From contig NZ_JAOTEM010000005.1 of the NCBI RefSeq assembly GCF_025628985.1, positions 62,001 through 126,000 of the forward strand: DNA of 64,000 nucleotides, read 5' to 3'. Under the pieces are notes generated by a model. It did no database searches and was not told where the DNA came from. It saw only the letters and a list, made by a program, of their open reading frames with translations. Below, in pieces: positions 18,214 through 28,445 of this stretch. A program made the translations under genes and the position numbers. The DNA is from Chryseobacterium edaphi. Lineage in GTDB: Bacteria > Bacteroidota > Bacteroidia > Flavobacteriales > Weeksellaceae. Every line of letters starts with the position of its first letter. Positions within the stretch are counted from its first letter, which is position 1.

Positions 18214-18531
18214 TTATCCTGTTACTTTTAAAGCCTGAATTTTTCCGTCAGCAATTTTAAAATGAAATTTCAAAATCAGAGGACTTCCCGGAAAGGATCC
18301 TGCAATTTTAGCCGACAATATATTTTCTTGTTCATCATAATCTACCGGCTCCATTGTGGCTTTGTTTTCTTTGTTGGATTTGTCGATCCACTTTTCAATT
18401 TCTGCCTTTCCGTTGTGCGTTTTGCCTTCATCAGATACCTGGGCATCTTCGGCGAAACAGTCTGCATAGGCAGCGCTGTTAAATTCGTTTTGGGTCTTTA
18501 CTAATTCTGAGATGATGTTTGGTAATTGCAT
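18214..18531 (-). CDS. SnoaL/NTF2-like small protein
   Basis: 105 residues of the NTF2-like fold. FNSAAYADCFAEDAQVSDEG near residue 16 is the usual first helix and strand of SnoaL-like proteins; GKAEIEKWIDKSNKEN and the C-terminal strand LKFHFKIADGKIQALKV match the rest. Such proteins are small hydrolases, isomerases or binding modules. The gene lies 21 bases after the SDR gene on the same strand, so the two are probably co-transcribed and under the divergent HxlR regulator. Confidence 0.8.
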   Translation of the reverse strand: MQLPNIISELVKTQNEFNSAAYADCFAEDAQVSDEGKTHNGKAEIEKWIDKSNKENKATMEPVDYDEQENILSAKIAGSFPGSPLILKFHFKIADGKIQALKVTG

Positions 18532-18552
18532 TATATTTTATTTTTAAAATGA

Positions 18553-19344
18553 TTAAATAGTTGGTACGGTACCGCCGTCGATGACGTATTCGGTTCCTGT
18601 TAAATAGCCGGCTCTCGGAGAGACAAGAAAACCTACAAATTCGGCAACCTCTCTCGGTTCGGAAGGTCTGCCAAAAGGAATTCCGCCCAGCGCATCCATC
18701 ACACCCTGTTGCGCTTGTTCTACGGTGCTGTTTGCGTTTCTTGCAATTTCGCCCAGCCAGTCTTTCGATGCTGTCGTATTAATCCATCCAGGTGAAACAG
18801 CCAAGACACGGACACCTTTTGGAGTTACTTCATTCGACAGGCTTTTACTGTAATTTCTCAATGCTGCTTTTGAAGCGGCGTAAGGCAAAGTAGAATCGTA
18901 CAGAGGAAGCTTACCCTGAATGGAAGCAATGTGGATGATAACACCACTTTTCCGCTCAATCATTTGGGGCAAAAACCCACGGTCTAGTCTTACCGGAGCA
19001 AGTAGATTAGCCTTTAATGTAGATTCCCAGTCCTCATCCGATAATGCATTAAAGCCACCGGCAGGTGTTGTTGAAGAGCCGAGGTTGTTGATCAGAATGT
19101 CCAGCCGGCCATAAGTAGACATTATTTCACTGATTACTTTCTGTGTTCCTTCCGCAGTACTCAGATCAGCAGCAATGAAATGCAGATTGCTGTTTTCTTT
19201 TTCTGGTGCATTTCTTGCCGAAATGATCACTGTTGCGCCGGCCTGCAAAAGTCTTTCTGCAATCGCTTTTCCGGTTCCTTTTGTACCTCCAGTTACCAGA
19301 GCAATTTGGCCTGATAACTCATTGTTGAAATTAAACTGTTCCAT
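18553..19344 (-). CDS. Short-chain dehydrogenase/reductase
   Basis: 263 residues of the classical SDR family. TGGTKGTGKAIAERL is the cofactor motif near residue 18, NNLGS replaces NNAG near residue 88, and YAASKAALRNY near residue 157 carries the catalytic Tyr and Lys. VSPGW and the C-terminal YVIDGGT complete the pattern. The substrate is unknown. The HxlR regulator is transcribed divergently 127 bases away, a common pairing for stress- or quinone-induced oxidoreductases. Confidence 0.88.
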   Translation of the reverse strand: MEQFNFNNELSGQIALVTGGTKGTGKAIAERLLQAGATVIISARNAPEKENSNLHFIAADLSTAEGTQKVISEIMSTYGRLDILINNLGSSTTPAGGFNALSDEDWESTLKANLLAPVRLDRGFLPQMIERKSGVIIHIASIQGKLPLYDSTLPYAASKAALRNYSKSLSNEVTPKGVRVLAVSPGWINTTASKDWLGEIARNANSTVEQAQQGVMDALGGIPFGRPSEPREVAEFVGFLVSPRAGYLTGTEYVIDGGTVPTI

Positions 19345-19471
19345 TTTTATAATTATTTATAGGGCAAAATTGGGGTATAAAAACAGTTTGTACAAGTACG
19401 GAATTACGATTCAGATAGGGATAAATTATTCCCCTATTGTGCAAATCGGAACATACGTTTAAATTTGCTTT

Positions 19472-19858
19472 ATGTATGAGAGAAAAATAATCCCGAACTT
19501 AAATTGCGGTCTAGATCTGATCGGTGAGGTACTTTACGGCAAATGGAAAATACGTCTGCTCTGGTTTATCGACCAAGGACATCAAAGGCCGAGTGAATTA
19601 CAGCGCAAAATCCCTGACGCCACGCGTAGAGTATTAAATATACAGTTGAAAGAACTGGAAGATCACGAATTGATTACCAAGAAAATTTACCCTGTAGTGC
19701 CGCCCAAAGTAGAGTACAGTCTTACTGAACTGGGAAAAAGCGTTATACCGATAATTTTGCAGTTGGGAATTTGGGGCGATCAAAACGAAACGCATTTACG
19801 CACCGTTATTCTAAAGCGTTTGAATGCAGAAAGCGAGTTGCTTCGCCTGGAAGAATGA
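19472..19858 (+). CDS. HxlR-family winged-helix regulator
   Basis: 128 residues. The HxlR/DUF24 pattern is plain: NCGLDLIGEVLYGKWKIRLL at residues 10-29 with the conserved N-terminal Cys, RPSELQRKIPDATRRVLNIQLKELEDHELI as the recognition region, and a winged-helix tail ending YSLTELGKSVIPI. It is divergent from the SDR/SnoaL pair and probably controls it from the shared 127-base region, perhaps through thiol oxidation or an aldehyde signal as in other HxlR proteins. Confidence 0.88.
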   Translation: MYERKIIPNLNCGLDLIGEVLYGKWKIRLLWFIDQGHQRPSELQRKIPDATRRVLNIQLKELEDHELITKKIYPVVPPKVEYSLTELGKSVIPIILQLGIWGDQNETHLRTVILKRLNAESELLRLEE

Positions 19859-20057
19859 GAAGTGCAAGTTTGTAGTTACCATTTAAATAATGAATTTAAA
19901 ATGATTATAGATTTTTCGAGAATGAATAGTCTTAGCATTGATTTCGTAAAATCACCTCGTCAAAATATAAATTCATTGCCAATTGTTCATTGGACCGCAC
20001 CAAAGGTTTTTGTTTTCATGACAAAGGAAATTCTAAATTAGAGAATAATTCTAAAAA

Positions 20058-20423
20058 CTAATTTGGAGTGTTATAGTCTATAATAAATGATTTTAAACTA
20101 TTATGTTTTGTGAATTCTAACCAAATATCACTTAATTTAGCTTCGTCATTTTTGTCATAAGTATCAATAGTGTGCTTATTTTGAATAATGCATAATGCCC
20201 AATGTGGAGGTATATGATGTTCTATGAAGGAGACTCCATAATCATCTTCTAAGTCATTCAATAAGTTGACAAAATAATTGTAAAAATTATTTTCAACAAT
20301 TTCTTTTTCATAAAAATCTGTAACTAAAAGGCAGACAAATTCAAAGTATTTTTCTCTGAGAAACACTTTTTTCGTACCATCATCGTCAATAAATAAAAAT
20401 TGACTATCCTTGATAGGTTTCAT
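20058..20423 (-). CDS. Hypothetical protein
   Basis: 121 residues, acidic and aromatic-rich, soluble (MKPIKDSQFLFIDDDG at the start; FIEHHIPPHWALCIIQNKH in the middle). No family recognised. It lies 27 bases downstream of the LacI regulator on the same strand and could share its transcript. The 198 bases between it and the HxlR gene show nothing notable. Confidence 0.55.
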   Translation of the reverse strand: MKPIKDSQFLFIDDDGTKKVFLREKYFEFVCLLVTDFYEKEIVENNFYNYFVNLLNDLEDDYGVSFIEHHIPPHWALCIIQNKHTIDTYDKNDEAKLSDIWLEFTKHNSLKSFIIDYNTPN

Positions 20424-20450
20424 TTATACCGAGTGTTTAATTTTGAAAAA

Positions 20451-21479
20451 TCATTTCCTTTTCGAAGATTTCCTCACACAAATCTGAGGCGCCAACACCA
20501 CTTTCTTCTCAATAGAAACTCCCGAAGAATTATCTTTCACGTGATCTATAAAAACCTGTCCCGCCATATTTCCCATAATCAGAGGAGTCTGATCCATAGA
20601 ACTCATCGGAAGCTCCATAAATTGGGTGAAAGGTTCGTTGGAAAAACCGATAACTGCAACTTCCTGAGGAATTTTGATCTTTCGTTTTTTCAATTCCTGA
20701 CAAGCGCCCAAAGCAGCAAAATCACTGGCAGAAAATATCGCATCTGGAATCGATTTGCTGTCCCACAAAGTTTTGATGGCTTCAATTCCGGCATCGATTG
20801 AACTTCCGGTAGAGATGATGTTTTCTTCTTTTACTTGAAAGTTATGATCAATCAAGGCTTGTTTGTAGCCACTGAGACGGTTTTGATAAATCTCAAGATT
20901 CAGATCTCCGGCAAAGTGACAGATGTTTTTGTAACCTTCATCAATCAGATGTTCTGTTGCCATGTAACCACCACGATAATCGTCAATCGTTACGGTACTG
21001 ATTCCCGGAATATCTTTCTTTCTGTCAAAGAAAATAATCGGTGTGTTGGTGGTATTTAAAATATGCTGAATATGTTCAGTGTCAATCGTTGTTCGTGAAA
21101 CCGACATGAAAATTCCGTCAACCTGGGCATTCAATAAAGTATTCAGATGTTTTTTTTCAATTAAAACATCTTCATGACTTTGACAAATAATTACATGATA
21201 ACCATGTGGAGAAAGTTCTTCCTCAATTCCACGGATTACAGACGAGAAAAAGTTGGTGTTGATGTACGGAACGATGATGCCGATGTTCTTTGTTTCCCCG
21301 CTTTTTAGTGCTTTGGCAAGATTATTCTGCTTATAGTTCATTTCCTTGGCGGTTTTCACTACAAGCTCTTTGGTTGCCTGACTTATTCTCGGATTATCGT
21401 TCAGCGCTCTGGAAACCGTTGCCACACTTACGTTCAGCTTTCTTGAAATGTCATAAATCGTGGCATTTTTCTTTGTCAT
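20451..21479 (-). CDS. LacI-family transcriptional regulator
   Basis: 342 residues. The N-terminal helix-turn-helix TIYDISRKLNVSVATVSRALNDNPRI is canonical. A periplasmic-binding-like sugar domain follows: NIGIIVPYINTNFFSSVIRGIEEE, IIFFDRKKD, AIFSASDFAALGACQELKKRKI and VAVIGFSNEPF. The substrate cannot be read from the sequence. Two TAACGTTA palindromes just upstream suggest autoregulation. The nearby operon candidates are xylose (25138-28151) and the uronate genes, but neither shows this exact operator near its start. Confidence 0.9.
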   Translation of the reverse strand: MTKKNATIYDISRKLNVSVATVSRALNDNPRISQATKELVVKTAKEMNYKQNNLAKALKSGETKNIGIIVPYINTNFFSSVIRGIEEELSPHGYHVIICQSHEDVLIEKKHLNTLLNAQVDGIFMSVSRTTIDTEHIQHILNTTNTPIIFFDRKKDIPGISTVTIDDYRGGYMATEHLIDEGYKNICHFAGDLNLEIYQNRLSGYKQALIDHNFQVKEENIISTGSSIDAGIEAIKTLWDSKSIPDAIFSASDFAALGACQELKKRKIKIPQEVAVIGFSNEPFTQFMELPMSSMDQTPLIMGNMAGQVFIDHVKDNSSGVSIEKKVVLAPQICVRKSSKRK

Positions 21480-21492
21480 AGGTATTCTGGAC

Positions 21493-21556
21493 TAACGTTA
21501 TTCTTCCTTCAAAATTCGTTTTCGGAATAGTGGCTAATTTAATCAAATTAACGTTA
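21493..21556. promoter_or_regulatory. Twin TAACGTTA operators upstream of the LacI gene
   Basis: TAACGTTA occurs at 21493-21500 and 21549-21556, 56 bases apart (about five helical turns), both with the central CG expected for LacI-family sites. They lie 14 and 70 bases upstream of the regulator start, fitting autorepression by a looped tetramer. Confidence 0.6.
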
Positions 21557-21779
21557 TCAGCGCATTAAAAACTGCAATTTTGTGCTTTTTATTGAGCAGA
21601 AAAAATTTAGAATTAAATATGATAAGGTGAGGAATGATTTCAAATGTGATAGAATTATTATTTTGAAATTTTATCCGAATTTTTATTTGAAATTTAAATA
21701 ATACAAATGATGTCAGATTTGGTCTTTGGAATGAAGTCGTTGTAATTATTATTTTTGTATTTTAAACACAAATATTTCC

Positions 21780-23363
21780 ATGCACAGTCTTTTACCTTTT
21801 CTTTTAGCAATGATCGCAGTCATCGTTCTGCTGAATATGTTTGCAGCAAAACTGAAAATTGCTTATCCCATTTTATTGGTTGTCGGAGGTTTGGTCATCA
21901 GTTTCATACCAGGATTACCAGTGATCAAAATTGATCCTGATATGATCTTTTTCATCTTCCTTCCACCATTATTGTTTGAAGCAGCCTGGAAAATTTCATT
22001 TAAGGAAATGAAAAAATGGTGGCGGATTATTGGGAGCTTTGCCTTCCTCGTTGTTTTCTTTACGGCTTTATCGGTGGCTTTGGTGACCAATTATTATATT
22101 CCCGGATTTACGATTGCTTTAGGGTTTTTACTCGGAGGAATCGTTTCTCCGCCAGATGCTGTAAGTACTGGAGCGATTACAAAATTTGTGAGTATTCCAA
22201 AATCTACAGCGACTATTCTTGAAGGTGAAAGTTTACTGAATGATGCTTCCTCATTGATTATTTTCCGATTTGCTTTGGTCGCAGTCGGGACAGGTCAGTT
22301 TGTTTGGCAGGATGCAACAATGAGTTTCTTTTGGATGGTGATTGGTGGTGCAGGAATAGGATTGCTTTTAGGTTGGCTTTTTGTGAAGGCGCACAAAATT
22401 CTTCCTACAGATGCACCTTCCGATATTGCATTGACAATCATCGAGCCTTATCTGATGTATTGGATTGCCGAAGAGTTGCACAGTTCAGGCGTTTTGGCAG
22501 TTGTTGCAGGTGGACTTTTTATGTCGGCAAGGCGATTGAAATTCCTGAACAGTACAAGCAGAATTCACGCATATAGTGTTTGGGAAAGTTTGATATTTAT
22601 TTTAAACGGCATTGTTTTCTTAATCATCGGGTTAGAGCTTCCTGAAATTATTGATGGACTTAAAGATGATCAGATTCCTCTTGAAACGGCAATCGGTTAT
22701 GGAGTTTTAGTGACAGGAATTCTGATTGCTGCAAGAATGATCAGTTCTTATGCCGCCCTAGTTGCAACAGTAATTTTCCGTCCGAGCGTACAACCTCACG
22801 CATCTTCCCGAAAAAGGAGATGGATGATGCCACTTTTATTAGGCTGGACTGGAATGAGGGGCGTAGTTTCTCTCGCCGCTGCGTTGGCAATTCCGGTAAC
22901 ATTGAGTAATGGCGAAGCTTTTCCTCACCGGAATTTAATTTTATTTATCACGTTCGTTGTTATTCTCTTGACGCTTTTGGTGCAAGGTCTTACGTTGCCT
23001 TATATTATAAAAAGAACCCAATTTTTTGATGGTATTTTTAATGAAGAAGATGAAGAATCAACAAGAAAAAAAATTAAAAAAGATCTAAAGTTGCATATGC
23101 ATCAATTTCTGAAGTCTAAATATCAAAACGAGCTGAAAGATAATGCAGGAATGGAAATGTTTCTGAAACATTGGGAAGAACGTGCAAAAGCAACCGATGA
23201 CAGTTGGATGAATAATAAGACAAAAACTATTTTTATAGAAATGTTGGAAATTCAGCGCGAATATCTTTCCGAACTTAATAAAGATCCCAAAATCAATGAA
23301 GAAATCATCCGCCAGCAATTATATCAGATTGATCTGGAAGAAGAACGCTTGAAGATGATTTAG
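21780..23363 (+). CDS. Na+/H+ antiporter, CPA1 (NhaP) type
   Basis: 527 residues with roughly 11-12 membrane segments and a cytoplasmic C-terminal tail of about 110 residues rich in charged helices. Family motifs include FLPPLLFEAAWKISFKEM near residue 60, GGIVSPPDAVSTGAITKF near residue 118, and LEGESLLNDASSLIIFRFAL near residue 147, where the Asp residues form the ion site. GWTGMRGVVSLAAALAIP lies near residue 357. It exports Na+ or K+ for protons. A TTG and TATTTTTG pair at 21726 and 21750 is a possible promoter. Confidence 0.92.
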   Translation: MHSLLPFLLAMIAVIVLLNMFAAKLKIAYPILLVVGGLVISFIPGLPVIKIDPDMIFFIFLPPLLFEAAWKISFKEMKKWWRIIGSFAFLVVFFTALSVALVTNYYIPGFTIALGFLLGGIVSPPDAVSTGAITKFVSIPKSTATILEGESLLNDASSLIIFRFALVAVGTGQFVWQDATMSFFWMVIGGAGIGLLLGWLFVKAHKILPTDAPSDIALTIIEPYLMYWIAEELHSSGVLAVVAGGLFMSARRLKFLNSTSRIHAYSVWESLIFILNGIVFLIIGLELPEIIDGLKDDQIPLETAIGYGVLVTGILIAARMISSYAALVATVIFRPSVQPHASSRKRRWMMPLLLGWTGMRGVVSLAAALAIPVTLSNGEAFPHRNLILFITFVVILLTLLVQGLTLPYIIKRTQFFDGIFNEEDEESTRKKIKKDLKLHMHQFLKSKYQNELKDNAGMEMFLKHWEERAKATDDSWMNNKTKTIFIEMLEIQREYLSELNKDPKINEEIIRQQLYQIDLEEERLKMI

Positions 23364-23372
23364 ATAAAATTG

Positions 23373-23412
23373 AGATTAAAAGCTGCTGAATTTCAGTAGC
23401 TTTTGTTTTTGG
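23373..23412 (+). terminator. Terminator after the antiporter gene
   Basis: AAAAGCTGCTGAA and TTCAGTAGCTTTT form a hairpin (one mismatch), followed by TGTTTTTGG, 10 bases beyond the stop codon. Confidence 0.75.
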
Positions 23413-23500
23413 TAAAATAATTATCATAGATTTATTTAAAATAAAAAAGAGCACCGAAAAACTCGATGCCCTAACAAACTAATTTTAAAACTGAAGTATA

Positions 23501-24922
23501 TTATTTTTCCCAAACCTTTTCGATCTCTTCAAGAGATTTTCCTTTGGTCTCAGGAACCCATTTCCATACGAAGAACAGCGATAAAACACTCATCACCCCA
23601 TAAAATCCGTAAGTGAATGCTCCACTGAATTCCATCATAAAAGGATAAGTAGATGAAATTAGATAATTGGCAGCCCACTGAGCGGCAACTGCAATCGCAA
23701 TCGCACTTCCTCTGATTTTATTCGGGAATATTTCTGAGATTAAAACCCAACAAATTGGTCCCCAAGACATCATAAATGACGCGGTGTAAACAATGATAAA
23801 GACCAAAGTTGCAATTCCGATGATTTGATAATACGATAAAATTGCAATCGCAAACATTCCAATCGCCATCCCAACAGAACCTGTTATTAATAAAGGCTTT
23901 CTTCCCCATTTATCCACAGTGAAAATGGCAATAACGGTAAATACAACGTTGACCAATCCCATTACAACGGTCTGCAGCATCGATGAATCTTTGTGAACAC
24001 CCATACTTTCAAAAATCCTTGGAGCGTAGTACAAAGCCACGTTAATTCCCACAAACTGCTGGAAAACAGAAAGCAAAATTCCAATCACAATCACGGTTTT
24101 TCCGAAGGCAAAAATTTCACTTTTATGTTCAACAACGGTGCTTTTTATCTCGGAGAAAATTTCTTTTCCACGGGCTTCACCATTGATTTTGGTTAAAATT
24201 TTAAGTGCTTCTTCATCTTTTTTAATAAACGTCAAATATCGCGGTGTTTCAGGAACGAAAAACAGAAGAATCCCGAATAGAGCAGAAGGAATCGTCAGTG
24301 ATAAAAACATGTATCTCCATCCGATTTCATTGATCCATTCTACGGTTTGTCCGCTTGCGATGCCCCAGTTCACAAAGTAAACTACGAGCATCCCGAAAAT
24401 AATGGCAAACTGATTCAGTGATACCAGTTTACCACGTATTTCGGCAGGTGCAATCTCACCAATGTACATCGGGCAGACCGCCGAAGCCAGTCCCACACCG
24501 ATTCCACCAATGATCCTATAAAAATTAAATGCCAGCAAAACACCCATCGAATGTTCGCCGTGTTTGAAGAATAAAAATTCAGGATACGCCGCTCCCAAAG
24601 CACTGATGAAAAAAAGAAACGCCGAAAGCATCAATGATTTTTTTCTTCCCAGCTTCGTGGAGATCATTCCGGAAATAGCGCCACCGATGATACATCCGAT
24701 CAATGCACTCGAAATGGTCGCTCCGTGTGCCAATGAGCTCAATCCTAGTGGAATAATCAAATATTCCTGAATCGATTTCTCGGCGCCGGAAATTACGGCC
24801 GTGTCGTATCCAAACAAAAGTCCTCCCAAAGTGGCGACCAACGTGAGTACAGTAACGTACAGCATGTTGATCTGCGCCTTTGTTCCTGAAGAATATTTAG
24901 GCCCAGAATCTATTATTTGCAT
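23501..24922 (-). CDS. xylE: Sugar:H+ symporter, MFS sugar-porter family (D-xylose)
   Basis: 473 residues, 12 membrane segments. Sugar-porter signatures: GGLLFGYDTAVISGAE near residue 37, STKLGRKKSLM near residue 89, NFYRIIGGIGVGLASAVCPMYIGEIAPAEIRG near residues 131-165, PETPRYL near residue 227, the QQFVGIN sugar-binding motif near residue 290, and the terminal PETKG. It is the last gene of the xylose operon (xylB, xylA, then this). Xylose is inferred from context; glucose or arabinose carriers look alike. Confidence 0.9.
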   Translation of the reverse strand: MQIIDSGPKYSSGTKAQINMLYVTVLTLVATLGGLLFGYDTAVISGAEKSIQEYLIIPLGLSSLAHGATISSALIGCIIGGAISGMISTKLGRKKSLMLSAFLFFISALGAAYPEFLFFKHGEHSMGVLLAFNFYRIIGGIGVGLASAVCPMYIGEIAPAEIRGKLVSLNQFAIIFGMLVVYFVNWGIASGQTVEWINEIGWRYMFLSLTIPSALFGILLFFVPETPRYLTFIKKDEEALKILTKINGEARGKEIFSEIKSTVVEHKSEIFAFGKTVIVIGILLSVFQQFVGINVALYYAPRIFESMGVHKDSSMLQTVVMGLVNVVFTVIAIFTVDKWGRKPLLITGSVGMAIGMFAIAILSYYQIIGIATLVFIIVYTASFMMSWGPICWVLISEIFPNKIRGSAIAIAVAAQWAANYLISSTYPFMMEFSGAFTYGFYGVMSVLSLFFVWKWVPETKGKSLEEIEKVWEK

Positions 24923-24994
24923 AGTTTGATTTAGTTTTAAATGTTAGAAAATGATAAATATCTTTATCAAATAGACTCGTTGTTTAAATTTTAA

Positions 24995-25095
24995 GGACTT
25001 TTCTTACCCCAACCCTAAAGGGAGGAAAAGTCCTTAAAATTCATCAAAATTATACCCTTTAGGGTAGGGGAATTAATTTTGATGAATTTTTTGAT
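24995..25095. repeat. Intergenic inverted repeat between xylA and xylE
   Basis: CCCCAACCCTAAAGGGAGG and CCCTTTAGGGTAGGGG are flanked by AATTCATCAAAATTA and AATTTTGATGAATTT. This is the same element as at 10745-10850. It can fold into a large hairpin and may lower expression of the transporter relative to xylBA. Confidence 0.75.
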
Positions 25096-25137
25096 AGCAG
25101 TTTTCTTATTTTAGAGATGATTTATCTTCAATAATTT

Positions 25138-26466
25138 TTATAAATACTGATTGATAATACTCTCAAGATATTCCTGCTTTCCGCTTTCTCTACCAACTTC
25201 TCCAAGCCCTTGAGCGTAAGTGGCAAGGTCAGTTAAAGATAAGCTTCCGTTTTCGAAATCTTTACCTTTTCCGGAATCGAATGAAGAATATCTGTTGGTT
25301 CTGATCTCAGAATATTTTGATTTTTCTAAAATTTTATCAGCAGCCAGGAACGATCTCGCAAAATTGTCCATTCCGCTGATGTGAGCGATGAAAATATCTT
25401 CTAAATCGGTTGAGTTTCTTCTGATTTTAGCATCAAAATTAACACCTCCGCCCTGGAAACCTCCAGCCTGGATAATTACCAACATCGCCTGAGTCATTTC
25501 GTATAGATCAACCGGGAATTGGTCTGTATCCCAACCATTCTGGTAATCTCCTCTGTTCGCATCGATGCTTCCCAACACATTGTTGTCAGCCGCTACCTGA
25601 AGTTCGTGCTCGAAAGTATGTTGAGCCAACGTAGCGTGGTTCACTTCAAGATTTAATTTAAAATCATTCAATAAATCGTACTGACGAAGGAAATTTAAAC
25701 AGGTTGCAGCATCAAAATCATATTGGTGTTTTGTAGGCTCCATCGGTTTTGGTTCGATGAAGAAAGTTCCTTTGAATCCCTGAGCTCTTGCATAATCTTT
25801 AGCCAAATGTAAAAACTTCGCCATGTGCTCCTGCTCACGCTTCATATTGGTGTTTAGAAGTGACATATAACCTTCACGGCCGCCCCAGAACACATAGTTT
25901 TCTCCACCTAATTTAATCGTAGCATCCAAAGCATTTTTCACCTGTCCACCTGCGTACGCCAAAACGTCAAATGAAGGATTGGTTGCCGCACCGTTCATAA
26001 ATCTTGGATTTGAGAAGCAGTTTGAAGTTCCCCAAAGCAATTTCACACCAGAAGCTGCCTGTTTTTCTTTAGCATAATCGGTGATGAATTCCAGTCTCTT
26101 TGTAGATTCTGCGAAATTATCTGCCTCGTCAATCAAATCGTAATCGTGGAAACAGTAGTAAGGAACGCCTAATTTTGTGAAAAATTCAAAAGCGGCATCC
26201 ATTTTTTCTTTTGCTCTCTGTTTTGCATCAGAAGCAGTTAACCAGTCAAATTGCTGAGTTCCTGCACCAAATGGGTCTCCACCAGTTGCGCAGAATGTAT
26301 GCCAGTAAGCAGACGCAAACTTGAAATATTCTTTCATCGTTTTTCCACGAACAACTAAATTTTCATCGTAAAATTTGAATGCCAACGGATTATCTGATTC
26401 CCTTCCCTCAAACTTGATTTTTTCTATTCCTTTAAAGTACTCTTTGTTTCCTGTCGTAATTGCCAT
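25138..26466 (-). CDS. xylA: Xylose isomerase
   Basis: 442 residues, the length of the group II enzymes of Bacteroidetes. It converts D-xylose to D-xylulose. Metal and catalytic residues are visible: FHDYDL (catalytic His and Asp) near residue 104, [10 protein letters not shown] near residue 187, [18 protein letters not shown] near residue 235, [18 protein letters not shown] near residue 272, and [20 protein letters not shown] near residue 303. It is the middle gene of the minus-strand xylose operon. Confidence 0.97.
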   Translation of the reverse strand: MAITTGNKEYFKGIEKIKFEGRESDNPLAFKFYDENLVVRGKTMKEYFKFASAYWHTFCATGGDPFGAGTQQFDWLTASDAKQRAKEKMDAAFEFFTKLGVPYYCFHDYDLIDEADNFAESTKRLEFITDYAKEKQAASGVKLLWGTSNCFSNPRFMNGAATNPSFDVLAYAGGQVKNALDATIKLGGENYVFWGGREGYMSLLNTNMKREQEHMAKFLHLAKDYARAQGFKGTFFIEPKPMEPTKHQYDFDAATCLNFLRQYDLLNDFKLNLEVNHATLAQHTFEHELQVAADNNVLGSIDANRGDYQNGWDTDQFPVDLYEMTQAMLVIIQAGGFQGGGVNFDAKIRRNSTDLEDIFIAHISGMDNFARSFLAADKILEKSKYSEIRTNRYSSFDSGKGKDFENGSLSLTDLATYAQGLGEVGRESGKQEYLESIINQYL

Positions 26467-26522
26467 TATTTTGATTTTATATTTTTATTGATTCTTACAA
26501 TTTGTTTAATATTTTTATTTGG

Positions 26523-26630
26523 GCAGCTTTATCCGCCTTCCACTCCCGCTTTTTTCTGAAAAACCTCCGCATTTCCCATCCATTTTTTCAGAAAAAGAGC
26601 TCCGTTCAAGTCGGGCTGCAACTTTGTCTT
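26523..26630. repeat. Intergenic repeat between xylB and xylA
   Basis: Contains CCACTCCCGCTTTTTTCTG, a central AAAAAGAGCTCCG block and AAGTCGGGCTGCAAC. It is related to the TTTCCCGCTTTCC...AATCGGGGCTA elements at 33695 and 53668. Confidence 0.6.
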
Positions 26631-26660
26631 TCAAAATGAACTTTAACCATTAAATCGAGA

Positions 26661-28151
26661 CTAAGTCGCGCTTATCACTTGTTCCAATTTTTGTTTCCAT
26701 TTCCCATAACTTTCCCTGTACTGATCCATATTTTTAAAATCAGGAATGTAAGTGGTGGTAATATCTTTTTCGGTTAAAATATCCGTTAAGGTTTCAAATG
26801 CTCCCGCTCCGATTGCCGCTGCTCTTGCTGCTCCTGTGGAACCAGTCGTATCGAAAATTCTGATCTCCGTATCTAACAAGGTTGCAATCGATTGCGCGAA
26901 TAGAGAAGAACGAAATAAATTATCTCCACCGGCTTTAATAATTCCTTTCTGTAAACCGTCATTCATCAGAATTTCAGTTCCGTAAACGAAAGAGTAGGCG
27001 ATACCCTCCAGTCCGGCTCTGAATAAATGAACACTTTTGTGACGGTTAAAATTCACATTATAAGTAGAAGAACCGATGTCTTTATTTTTTAAAACTCTCT
27101 CAGCGCCGTTTCCGAATGGTAAAACAATGATTCCGTCTGAACCGATTGGGATTTGTGAAGCCAGATCATTCAGTTCCTGATAAGAATGTCTTTTCTGATC
27201 CACCTGGTGACGTAACCAGCTGTACTGAATTCCCGCACCATTTAAACAAAGCATTTTGCCGATTCTAGGCTGCTCTTTTGTATGATTGATGTGCGCAAAA
27301 TTGTTTACCCGCACAGATTCTTTAGAATGAATATTGTCTGTCACACCATAAACAACGCCTGAAGTTCCGCCTGTAGCAGCGATCTCTCCTGGATTCATTA
27401 CGTTTAAGGACAACGCATTATTCGGCTGATCTCCGGCTCTGTACAAAACAGGAATTCCTTCCGGCAAACCGCTTTCTTCAGCGCCCTGTTTTGAAACTAC
27501 ACATTGCTCCGTGAAATTGTCTACTACTGTTGAAACCAAAGATTCATCAATTCCCCAGTGATTCAATAAGGTTTTCGAAGCCTGATGTTTCTGGAAATCC
27601 CAAAGCACACCTTCCGAAAGTCCGGTAACGGTTGTGGTTGCTTCACCGCTTAATTTTAAAGCAATAAAATCTCCTGGAAGCATAAACTTCCAGATCTTTT
27701 CATAGATTTCCGGCTCGTTTTCTTTGACCCATTTTAATTTTGAAGCGGTGAAATTTCCTGGTGAATTCAAAAGTTTATTCATACAAACTTCTTCACCCAA
27801 ATCGTCAAAAGCTTTGTCGCCGGTTTCTACTGCGCGGCTGTCGCACCAAATGATAGAAGGTCGTAAAACCTCTTTGTCTTTTCCCACCAAAACCAAACCG
27901 TGCATCTGATAAGAGATCCCGATGCCTTTGATCTCATTTTTGTCGATATGACTTTCTGCAATTATTTTTTGAGTCAGAATTCTCAGATTTTGCCACCATT
28001 GTTCCGGGTCCTGTTCAGCCCAGCCGATCTTTGGAGAATCAATAGCCATCTCACTTTCCGGATATTTTGCGTGAGCAATTACTTTTCCGTTTTCATCTAC
28101 AATGGATGCTTTTATCGATGAGCTCCCGACATCATATCCTATAAACTTCAT
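26661..28151 (-). CDS. xylB: Xylulokinase (FGGY family)
   Basis: 496 residues. It phosphorylates D-xylulose to xylulose-5-phosphate for the pentose phosphate pathway. YDVGSSSIKASIVDENG at the start is the phosphate-1 motif; GISYQMHGLVLV near residue 80 is typical of XylB; ATGGTSGVVYGV near residue 262 and IIKAGGDNLFRSSLFAQSIA near residue 400 form the ATP site. It is the promoter-proximal gene of the operon; the 294 bases upstream hold its promoter but no clear operator. Confidence 0.95.
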   Translation of the reverse strand: MKFIGYDVGSSSIKASIVDENGKVIAHAKYPESEMAIDSPKIGWAEQDPEQWWQNLRILTQKIIAESHIDKNEIKGIGISYQMHGLVLVGKDKEVLRPSIIWCDSRAVETGDKAFDDLGEEVCMNKLLNSPGNFTASKLKWVKENEPEIYEKIWKFMLPGDFIALKLSGEATTTVTGLSEGVLWDFQKHQASKTLLNHWGIDESLVSTVVDNFTEQCVVSKQGAEESGLPEGIPVLYRAGDQPNNALSLNVMNPGEIAATGGTSGVVYGVTDNIHSKESVRVNNFAHINHTKEQPRIGKMLCLNGAGIQYSWLRHQVDQKRHSYQELNDLASQIPIGSDGIIVLPFGNGAERVLKNKDIGSSTYNVNFNRHKSVHLFRAGLEGIAYSFVYGTEILMNDGLQKGIIKAGGDNLFRSSLFAQSIATLLDTEIRIFDTTGSTGAARAAAIGAGAFETLTDILTEKDITTTYIPDFKNMDQYRESYGKWKQKLEQVISAT

Positions 28152-28445
28152 TATTAATTAATAATTGTTAGGCTCTAAATGTAATAATTTTATCATATAA
28201 TCAATATTTTTTTTATTAATACTTCATTTTTAATGATAATAAACGGTTTCAAGTCTTTGATATTCAGAATTGTTGTTTTGTTAAGTTATCGTAATATTTA
28301 TGATAAGGTAGATTGCTTTGGATGATTTTTACAATCCCATTTTTCCCTAAAAAGATTGCTTAAATATTAAATTTAGTTAATCGATCGGGCAAAGCGGACT
28401 TTTTTAATCTAAATCAATTTATTGGAAATATTATATTTTTGAAAA

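Noticed and set aside
26884..26895. A perfect GCAATCGATTGC palindrome identical to the uronate operator
   Set aside because: It lies inside xylB in codons for conserved residues (QSIATL), far from any start, so chance is more likely than regulation.
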